Below, one piece after another: positions 40,706 through 46,988 of a stretch of 64,000 nucleotides of DNA (position 1 is its first letter; each line of letters opens with the position of its first letter). Location of the stretch: contig NZ_JBHLUE010000009.1 of assembly GCF_042434095.1 (NCBI RefSeq), positions 79,634 to 143,633 on the forward strand, in the 5' to 3' direction. The translations under genes were made by a program, and so were the position numbers. Source of the DNA: KBS50 sp042434095. Its GTDB lineage: Bacteria > Actinomycetota > Actinomycetes > Mycobacteriales > Micromonosporaceae. Under the pieces are notes generated by a model that searched no databases, was not told the origin of the DNA, and saw only the letters and a list, made by a program, of their open reading frames with translations.

Positions 40706-41179
40706 ATGAAGCTGCCGGTCAGCACCGAATGGTTGTTGCACTGCGCCGCCTCGCTGGCGCAGCTCGACGCCGGGGCCACGGCGTCGGCCGCGCAGCTCGC
40801 CGCGTACTACGACCTGCCCGCGGCCTACCTGGCCAAGCAGTTGCAGTCGCTGGTCAGGGCCGGGGTGTTGACCGCCACCACGGGGCCGCGCGGCGGCTTC
40901 CGGCTGGGCCGGCCCGCCTCCGAGATCACGCTCCTGCAGATTGTCGAGGCGGTCGACGGCGGGTCCTCCCCGTACGAGTGCCGGGAGATCCGCCAGCAGG
41001 GCCGCGGGGCGCTGCCGGCCGCGCAGTGCCGGGAGCCATGCATCCTGGCCGCCAAGATGGCCGAGGCGCACGAGGCCTGGCGGCGGACGCTCGCGGCCAC
41101 CTCACTCGCCGACATCATCGCCACCCTGCCCGCGTCGACCCCGCGCCGCACCCGGGCGCGCCTCACCGGCCGGCCCTGA
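40706..41179 (+). CDS. Rrf2 family transcriptional regulator
   Basis: 157 residues with the Rrf2 winged helix: VSTEWLLHCAASLAQL, AAQLAAYYDLPAAYLAKQLQSLVRAGVLTATTGPRGGFRLGRPASEITLLQIVEAVDG. Three cysteines occur in the usual cluster region (YECREI, QCREPCIL), so a redox or metal-sensing centre is possible although the spacing is not that of IscR. It is divergent from the NmrA-like gene. Confidence 0.87.
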   Translation: MKLPVSTEWLLHCAASLAQLDAGATASAAQLAAYYDLPAAYLAKQLQSLVRAGVLTATTGPRGGFRLGRPASEITLLQIVEAVDGGSSPYECREIRQQGRGALPAAQCREPCILAAKMAEAHEAWRRTLAATSLADIIATLPASTPRRTRARLTGRP

Positions 41180-41232
41180 GGACGGGCGGTCGTGCCGGGC
41201 TGAGCGGCTCGACGGGCCGGAACCGCCCGGTC

Positions 41233-41979
41233 TCACATCCGGGATTTCAGCACGTCGACCTCGCAGCCCGGCGCGAATGGGTCGAAGCCGTGCTCGGTCA
41301 GCCAGCGAACCGCGAGCAGGCTGCGCAACGACCACCACGCGCGGATCACGTCGAGGTCGACGCCGTCGCCGTAGCCGGCGAGGACATCGTCGAGGTGCTC
41401 CTCGTGGCCCAGGGTGAAGGTGGCGAGGTCGTACAGCGGGTCGCCCTGCCCCGCCTCCGACCAGTCGATGATTCCGGTGACCTCGGCGCCGTCCACGAAG
41501 ATGTGCGCGATCTGCAGGTCGCCGTGGGTGAACGCCGGTTTCCACGGCCGGAGCGCGGCCGCGGCGACCTGGCGGTTGCGGGTGACCAGGTCGACCGGCA
41601 GGACGCCGCCCGCCACGAGCAGCCCGCACTCCTCGTCGAGCTCCGCCGACAGCGCGGCGATGCTCCGCCCGGCGCGGCCCGGCTGCGGCGGTGGTGGCGC
41701 GTCGTGCAGGTTGCGGATGGCGGCGCCGGCCGCGGCCCATGCCGCCGGTGATCCGGTCGCCGGGCCGCCGAGGCGACCGAGCGTCGTGCCCGGGAGTGCG
41801 GCGATCGCCAGCACGTGCGGCTTGCGCCACAGCACCTGCGGGGTCGGAACCGGCGCGCGGGACATCGCCGCCACCTCGGCGTCGATGCGTGCCTGATCGG
41901 CGTCCACCTTGAGGAACATGTCGCCGACGCGCAGCGTCGCGCGCTCGGAGTGGGCGACGACGACCCGTACCTCGTCCAT
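41233..41979 (-). CDS. APH-like phosphotransferase family protein
   Basis: 248 residues of the aminoglycoside phosphotransferase/choline kinase fold. The catalytic loop is FTHGDLQIAHIFVDG (HGDxxxxN-like, with His in place of Asn) and the metal motif is IIDWSEAGQGDPLYDLATF. A small N-lobe has FLKVDADQARIDAEVAAM. Replacement of the catalytic-loop Asn makes the exact chemistry uncertain, and most such chromosomal genes do not confer aminoglycoside resistance. It converges with the Rrf2 gene. Confidence 0.83.
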   Translation of the reverse strand: MDEVRVVVAHSERATLRVGDMFLKVDADQARIDAEVAAMSRAPVPTPQVLWRKPHVLAIAALPGTTLGRLGGPATGSPAAWAAAGAAIRNLHDAPPPPQPGRAGRSIAALSAELDEECGLLVAGGVLPVDLVTRNRQVAAAALRPWKPAFTHGDLQIAHIFVDGAEVTGIIDWSEAGQGDPLYDLATFTLGHEEHLDDVLAGYGDGVDLDVIRAWWSLRSLLAVRWLTEHGFDPFAPGCEVDVLKSRM

Positions 41980-42034
41980 GGGTGACCAGTATTCCGGAGC
42001 CCTCGCCAGACCCGGCCGGGTCAGGCCCTGTCAC

Positions 42035-42052
42035 GGCGCTGAGGTTCCGACC
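42035..42052. repeat. 18-bp dispersed repeat, copy 1
   Basis: GGCGCTGAGGTTCCGACC. The same sequence recurs in direct orientation at 42679-42696 and inverted at 42646-42663, framing the LysR and lectin remnants. Confidence 0.85.
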
Positions 42053-42110
42053 GCACCGGCCGACCCGCCCAGCGTTCCGCGACCGTCCCGGTTCTCCTGG
42101 GCGGAGGGGT

Positions 42111-42290
42111 TCAGCCGACAGGCACGGTCAGCCGCAGGTCGGCCGGGCCGAGTTCGCGCAGCACGGCCGGCAGCAGCCGGACCAGCTCGTCGGCCGCCGG
42201 CGGGCGGTAGCCCTCGGCCCGGGTCACCACCGACATGGTGCGGGCCAGCGAGGTGCCGGTGACCGGCCGCAGCGGCGCGTCGCAGGCGTA
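42111..42290 (-). pseudogene. C-terminal fragment of a LysR-type regulator
   Basis: The minus strand encodes PLRPVTGTSLARTMSVVTRAEGYRPPAADELVRLLPAVLRELGP before a stop, like the end of a LysR effector domain in actinobacteria. Upstream of about 42290 the similarity ends where a lectin fragment on the other strand begins. The HTH and most of the protein are absent. Confidence 0.5.
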
Positions 42291-42636
42291 CGGGGCGCCG
42301 GTCATCCAATGGAGCGGGAACGGAGGTGCCAACCAGATCTGGAAGTTCGTGCCGACGGGCGGCTACTACGAGATCGTCAACCAGAACAGCGGCCAGTGCC
42401 TGACCACCGACGGGGTGGCCGGGGACCAGACGTACCAGTTCCTGTGCACCGGCGCGGACACCCAACTCTGGTACACCGACCTGGCGCCCAACAACGGCGT
42501 CGGCTACTCCGTCGGGAGCAAGGCCAGCCGCCTCTACCTCGAGGTCTACGGCGCGGCCGGCTGGCAGGGGGCCGCGATCGACACGTGGTACTGGAACGGC
42601 GGATCCAACCAGTACTGGTCGGCCTTCAGCGCCTGA
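42290..42636 (+). pseudogene. Ricin-type beta-trefoil (CBM13) fragment
   Basis: In frame from about 42290 the plus strand reads APVIQWSGNGGANQIWKFVPTGGYYEIVNQNSGQCLTTDG, then LWYTDL...YLEV and IDTWYWNGGSNQYWSAFSA before TGA. These are two to three QxW-type lectin repeats. There is no signal peptide, catalytic domain or credible start, and the 5' edge abuts the LysR fragment, so this is the stranded C-terminus of a secreted enzyme. Confidence 0.6.
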
Positions 42637-42645
42637 TCCGGCGCC

Positions 42646-42696
42646 GGTCGGAACCTCAGCGCCGGTCTGGCCCGGCCCGGCGCTGAGGTTCCGACC
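42646..42696. repeat. 20-bp perfect inverted repeat containing copies 2 and 3 of the 18-bp repeat
   Basis: Arms 42646-42665 and 42677-42696 are fully complementary with an 11-base loop. It lies between the lectin fragment stop and the convergent esterase stop, so it can serve as a bidirectional terminator. Each arm contains the 18-bp sequence also found at 42035-42052. Confidence 0.85.
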
Positions 42697-42716
42697 CGTT
42701 CGATCGGAGCGGCGCG

Positions 42717-44135
42717 TCAGTTGCGCAGGCTCCACTGCTGGTTGGCGCCGCCGTTGCAGGACCAGAGGATGAGTTTGGTGCCGTTGGTGGTGCCGGCGCC
42801 GTTGGCGTCGAGGCAGAGTCCGGATTGCACGCCGGTGATGGTGCCGTTGGCGTTGAGGTTCCACTGCTGGTTGGTCTGGCCGTTGCAGTCCCAGATGATC
42901 ACGGTGGTGCCGTTGGTGGTGCCGCGGCCGTTGGCGTCCAGGCACTTGGTGCCGTACACCTGTAGTTGTTTGCCGGTGGTGTAGGTGAAGCGTTGGTTGG
43001 CGGCGCCGGAGCAGTCCCAGAGTTGGACCTGGGTGCCGTTGGTGGTGGTCGAGTTGGGCACGTCCACGCACCGGCCGGACTGGCCGCCCACGAGCTGCTG
43101 GCCGGTTCCCGGCGGCGGGGTGGTCGGGCCGCCGGTCGGCGGCGGAGTGGTGGTCGGCGGCGTGCCGCCGTCGAACTGGGTGATGAAGTTCCAGACCACG
43201 CCCGAGGTCCAGGTCTGCCAGCCGTCACAGGTGCACCCGTCGCGCGGGCCGGGATCGTGACCGGCGCCGTCGAACGCGGCCCAGACCACCGGATATCCGG
43301 CCCGGCACCCGGAGTAGGCGGTGACGATGTGGGTGAGGCTGCCCTGCGCCGGTTCGGGCGGGTTCTGCGGGGTGCAGCCGTTGTTGCGGACGAACGTGTC
43401 CCGCAGCGAGCGGCCCAACGAGATGTTCAGGACGTTGTCCCGGATGCCGTGCAGCCCGATGTAGGCCACCGGCTGGGTTCCGGGGTTGCAGCCGCTGAGG
43501 TTGGCCCCGGAGTAGACCGCCACCGCGCGGAAGACCGTCGGCCGGGCGCATGCCAGGGCGTACGACATGGCGCCGCCGTAGCTGAAGCCGGAGGAGAAGA
43601 CCTGGGCGGTGTCCACGCACAGGCCCGCCTCGAGCTGCCGGAGCATGTCGTCGACGAACGTCACGTCCTGACCATTAGGGTTGGCCCAGCCGTTGCCGTT
43701 GCCCTGCGGCGCCACGAAGATCGTGCCGTTGCCGGCGGCGTCAGCCAGCCGGCGCAGGCCGTAGTACGACCAGTTGTAGCCGTCGGTGCCGCCCGAGTCC
43801 ACGTCGCCCGCGGTGCCGCCGTTCCAGTGGAAGCCGAAGACCAGCCGGTACGGGTGGTTGCTGTCGTAGTTGGCCGGCACCCGCAGGATGTAGGAGCGGT
43901 TCTGGCCGCTGCTGGAGATCGTGTGGTTGCCGCTGGCCAGCGTGGGGGCCTTGCCGCAGCCGGCGGTCGCCGCGAGCGGGCCGGGCGCCTGCTGGGGCCC
44001 GGTGGCGTGCTGGGGTCCGGTCGCGTGCTGGGGGCCGGTCGCGTTCTGCCCGGCCGCGAGCGTGGCGCCACCCAGGGCGACGACGAGCCCGGCCACCCCC
44101 GCGATGACGCCGCCGATAAGCCGATGTCTGGACAT
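42717..44135 (-). CDS. Secreted CE1-like (feruloyl/acetylxylan) esterase with CBM13 domain
   Basis: 472 residues. A Sec signal peptide (VIAGVAGLVVALGGATLAAG) is followed by a short tandem repeat (ATGPQH three times). The esterase domain (~60-325) belongs to the PHB-depolymerase/feruloyl esterase branch: Ser185 in SSGFSYGGAMS, Asp233 in LHGIRDNVL and His293 in GAGHDPG form a likely triad. A Thr/Pro linker leads to a CBM13 ricin-type trefoil (~345-472) with three QLWDCSG-like repeats. It probably removes acyl side groups from plant xylan outside the cell. GAAGGGA lies upstream of the ATG. The lectin part resembles that of the upstream GH43 gene. Confidence 0.86.
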   Translation of the reverse strand: MSRHRLIGGVIAGVAGLVVALGGATLAAGQNATGPQHATGPQHATGPQQAPGPLAATAGCGKAPTLASGNHTISSSGQNRSYILRVPANYDSNHPYRLVFGFHWNGGTAGDVDSGGTDGYNWSYYGLRRLADAAGNGTIFVAPQGNGNGWANPNGQDVTFVDDMLRQLEAGLCVDTAQVFSSGFSYGGAMSYALACARPTVFRAVAVYSGANLSGCNPGTQPVAYIGLHGIRDNVLNISLGRSLRDTFVRNNGCTPQNPPEPAQGSLTHIVTAYSGCRAGYPVVWAAFDGAGHDPGPRDGCTCDGWQTWTSGVVWNFITQFDGGTPPTTTPPPTGGPTTPPPGTGQQLVGGQSGRCVDVPNSTTTNGTQVQLWDCSGAANQRFTYTTGKQLQVYGTKCLDANGRGTTNGTTVIIWDCNGQTNQQWNLNANGTITGVQSGLCLDANGAGTTNGTKLILWSCNGGANQQWSLRN

Positions 44136-44205
44136 GGTCTGTTCCCTTCGTGGATGGGGATGTGCCTAGCTCGCGGTCGCGGCGTGCCGGCCGGTCGGCC
44201 CGGGA

Positions 44206-45597
44206 TCAGCCGCGGTTCCACCGCTGGTTGGCGCCGCCGTTGCAGGTCCACAACTGGACCTTGCTGCCGTTCCCGGTGGCCTGCGCGTTGACGTCCAGGC
44301 ACAGCCGGGACTGGACGCCGACGATCGTGCCGTCGTTGGAGAGCATCCACAGCTGGCTGGCCGCGCCGGTGCAGTCCCAGATTTCGACGGCGGTGCCCGC
44401 GCTGGTGCCCTGGTTGCGCGCCTGCAGACACTTGTTGCCGTACACCCGCAACTCGGCCGCCGTGGTCGGGGCGAACGTCTGGTTCGCGCCGCCGTTGCAG
44501 TCCCACAGCTGCGTGGTCGCGCCGTTGCCGGTCGAGGCCCCGGCGATGTCCAGGCAGCGCCCGGACTGCGCGCCGGTGAGCCGGTACGTGGGCAGGCTGG
44601 TCGAGCCGGTGGCGGTGTCGATGCCCCAGGAGGGGTACCAGCTCAGCGCGGCCGTGCCGGTGCCGCCGTTCAGCGTGATGGGCAGCCAGACCGGCAGCGA
44701 GGAGTTGAGGTCGCCGGCGTTCCAGCGGTCCCCGACGTACACGTAGCTGGTGCCCGCGCTGCCGGTGACGGGCAGCAGGAACGAGGTCTGCGAGTCGTAC
44801 GTGCGGGTGCCCGCCGGGGCGACGTTGCTGAAGCCGCTCCACGGCCCGGACAGCGACGTGGCGGTGGCGTACACGTTGTCGTTCGTGCCCCAGCCGGTCA
44901 GGTGCGAGCCCAGCAGGAAGTACCGGCCGCCGACCTTGGCGATCGCCGGCGCCTCGATCTCCGGGAAGCTGGCCACCGCGGCCTGCGCGGTGGTGTAGTC
45001 CGCCGACAGCCGGTCGATGCGCAGCAGGCCGGCCGGGTCGTCGTGCATCAGGTACGCGGTGCCGTCGTCGTCCTTGAACAGCCCGAGGTCGCGGCTCTGG
45101 TGCCCGAGCGGGCCGGTGGCGCCCAGATAGGTGTACGGGCCGCACGGAGTGCTGCTGGTGGCCACCCCGGCGCGCCGGTCCTGGTAGGACGTGTTGTCGA
45201 TGTGCATCCACAGCACGTACTTGCCGGTGGCGCTGTTGTAGAGCACCTTGGGTCGCTCGACGATGCGGTTGGGGCCGAGGTCGCCGCTGGCCTGCCGGGA
45301 CAGCGCGTTGGTCTGTCGGGTCCAGTGCGCCAGGTCGGTGGAGGAGTAGCACGCCACGGCGGTGAAGGTGGAGCCGGCGCTCTTGTCCTCGCCGACCATG
45401 TAGTAGGTCGAGCCGACGGTGAAGATGCCGGCGCCGTGCGCCTGCAGCCGGTTGCCGGCGGTGTCGGTCCACATGGTGCCGGGGGTGATCGTGGCGGGTG
45501 CGGCGATCGCCGGCGAGGCGCCGGTCAGCACCGCCAGCAGCAGGGCGGCGGCCACCGCGGTCGCCTTCACCAGCGGACGGACGAGTCTGGCACGCAT
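44206..45597 (-). CDS. Secreted GH43 (subfamily 24-like) galactosidase with CBM13 domain
   Basis: 463 residues. A signal peptide (LVKATAVAAALLLAVLTGASPAIA) precedes a five-bladed GH43 domain: DTAGNRLQAHGAGIFTVGSTYYMVGEDK, VACYSSTDLAHWTRQ, IVERPKVLYNSATGKYVLWMH and EIEAPAIAKVGGRYFLLGSHLTGW. These match the exo-beta-1,3-galactanase branch (GH43_24), which lacks the usual N-terminal base Asp. A CBM13 trefoil (~335-463) follows with three repeats. Target is probably the galactan backbone of arabinogalactan proteins. ATG 45597 has GGAGAC upstream and a LacI-type palindrome lies about 50 bases before it. Confidence 0.85.
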   Translation of the reverse strand: MRARLVRPLVKATAVAAALLLAVLTGASPAIAAPATITPGTMWTDTAGNRLQAHGAGIFTVGSTYYMVGEDKSAGSTFTAVACYSSTDLAHWTRQTNALSRQASGDLGPNRIVERPKVLYNSATGKYVLWMHIDNTSYQDRRAGVATSSTPCGPYTYLGATGPLGHQSRDLGLFKDDDGTAYLMHDDPAGLLRIDRLSADYTTAQAAVASFPEIEAPAIAKVGGRYFLLGSHLTGWGTNDNVYATATSLSGPWSGFSNVAPAGTRTYDSQTSFLLPVTGSAGTSYVYVGDRWNAGDLNSSLPVWLPITLNGGTGTAALSWYPSWGIDTATGSTSLPTYRLTGAQSGRCLDIAGASTGNGATTQLWDCNGGANQTFAPTTAAELRVYGNKCLQARNQGTSAGTAVEIWDCTGAASQLWMLSNDGTIVGVQSRLCLDVNAQATGNGSKVQLWTCNGGANQRWNRG

Positions 45598-45646
45598 GAC
45601 GTCTCCGGTTGAGGTGAGCCGAGGGTATTCGATTGATGTATATCTA

Positions 45647-45660
45647 TCGAACCGGTTCGA
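45647..45660. promoter_or_regulatory. LacI-type operator palindrome upstream of the GH43 gene
   Basis: TCGAACCGGTTCGA is a perfect 14-bp palindrome centred on CG, the usual LacI-family operator form, in an AT-rich stretch (TGTATATCTA before it). It probably gives sugar-dependent control of the GH43-esterase pair. No LacI gene is present in the window. Confidence 0.6.
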
Positions 45661-46229
45661 CAACTGTAGGGTGGGCAGCTTGCCGCCGTCAAGCGATCGG
45701 GTTCGTGGTATCAGTGCGACCAGGGACGGTCTCGTCCCTCGGCATGTGTATGACTCCTGTGCCGAGCGCAGGGCCGAACTGGGCGATGGGATAGCTGCAG
45801 CCGCGCTGATCGGGACGACCCGGGCCCGGATGGATCGGCTGATCAATCGGTAGACCGCATGCCCTCGGCGATCGTCGGTCGCCATGCGTTCCCCACGAGG
45901 ATGAGTCATACATAGCCGGAAGTCAATATTACTGACTTACCCGGCCGCTAACCGTACGCGCCAGATCCTGCTCCAGAGACCGTCGCGGCACCGCTCGCGG
46001 CCGGGGAAGGTGGATCTCGGCCACCTCTTCTGGTCGCGGGGGTGGGATGTCATGCGCCACCGAGGCTCGCGTTGCAGTGCTCGGCCGGCTCGACGCCGCG
46101 CTCCCTCGGGAGCCGGGTGCTCGCCGTTCAGGCGGCCAACGTCGGGTGATGCGCCTCGCGGGTAAGGCCGGGGTTCACCGAGGTGGGACGGCCATCACCG
46201 AATGGCGCTGACTGGCTCATGCAAAAGCG
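45661..46229. other. Intergenic region without a recognisable gene
   Basis: About 570 bases between the GH43 promoter and the PIN toxin gene. A 54-codon plus-strand frame (46047-46211, MSCATEARVAVLGRLDAAL...) follows GGGGGTGGG but has no recognised relatives. GC falls near 45925 (TATTACTGACTTA). I see no other feature. Confidence 0.4.
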
Positions 46230-46634
46230 TCAGGAGACGTCGAACAGAGAAAGGCCGTCGTATTCGGCGAAGTCGGCGTAGTCCTTGGTGTTGAATGTAG
46301 CCAGTGGCAGTCGATCGACCAAGCAGCAGGCCGCGATCCAAGAGTCGTTCGTCGGACGGGGACGGCCGCGTTGCTGCGCTCGCGCTTGGAGCTGACCCCA
46401 GGCAGTGGCCACCGTCTCATTGAAGGGCAGCAATACAACACTGGACCGCCACTGTGTCAGATCAGCCAGCTTGCGCGGTCCCCAACTCCGCAGGACGGTC
46501 CATTTGGTCAATTCCCCGAGCGTGACGAAGGTGATGCACAGGGTCTTACCGACCAGCCGATTGCGGAGCCGGTCCGGCAGGCGACCTCGCAGGATCGCCG
46601 ATGCCACGTCCGTATCCAGAACGACCAGGCTCAC
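46230..46634 (-). CDS. PIN domain toxin (VapC-type)
   Basis: 134 residues with Asp7 (VVLDTDVASAIL), Glu41 (VTLGELTKW), Asp97 (PTNDSWIAACCL) and Asp118 (FNTKDYADFAEYDGL), the full PIN acidic set. Predicted RNase toxin. The GTG start overlaps the end of the small upstream gene by four bases, the usual antitoxin-toxin arrangement. No other gene of the region is on this transcript. Confidence 0.87.
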   Translation of the reverse strand: MSLVVLDTDVASAILRGRLPDRLRNRLVGKTLCITFVTLGELTKWTVLRSWGPRKLADLTQWRSSVVLLPFNETVATAWGQLQARAQQRGRPRPTNDSWIAACCLVDRLPLATFNTKDYADFAEYDGLSLFDVS

Positions 46635-46828
46635 TCGGCGCCAGCCCGCCGGGAGGCGTACAAATCGGCCAGGAAGTCGTCTAGCTCGTCGTCGGACTCG
46701 AACAACGTCGGACGAGCAAGATCGTCAACGGAGACGACCGGCCGTATGCCCTGCCGGCGGGCCAATTCCTCCGCCGGCACATGTTCACTCGTTGGCCACT
46801 CGGGCACCTGTTCAGCACTGCTGGACAT
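46631..46828 (-). CDS. Small antitoxin paired with the PIN toxin
   Basis: 65 residues, acidic: EELARRQGIRPVVSVDDLARPTLFESDDELDDFLADLYASRR. There is no recognisable DNA-binding domain, and the C-terminal acidic helix looks like a toxin-binding tail. The role is inferred from position and overlap with the PIN gene. AAGGTGAG lies upstream of ATG 46828. Similar short unstructured partners of VapC toxins are known in actinobacteria. Confidence 0.65.
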   Translation of the reverse strand: MSSSAEQVPEWPTSEHVPAEELARRQGIRPVVSVDDLARPTLFESDDELDDFLADLYASRRAGAE

Positions 46829-46988
46829 CACGTCTCACCTTCGCCGCGACGTAGATTCGCTCATTGTCGCACGGTCATAGGCCGCACTCCTCCGCTGCGA
46901 CATGCCGGCGATACGGTGAGCCGCACGCCGCAGGGCCATAAGACGACCATGACATCGCCTCGGTGGCTAACCGTACCCGCCTCGTGGC

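Noticed and set aside
41233..41979. Aminoglycoside resistance gene
   Set aside because: Only the general APH fold is visible and the catalytic-loop Asn position is changed; no resistance gene family can be named.
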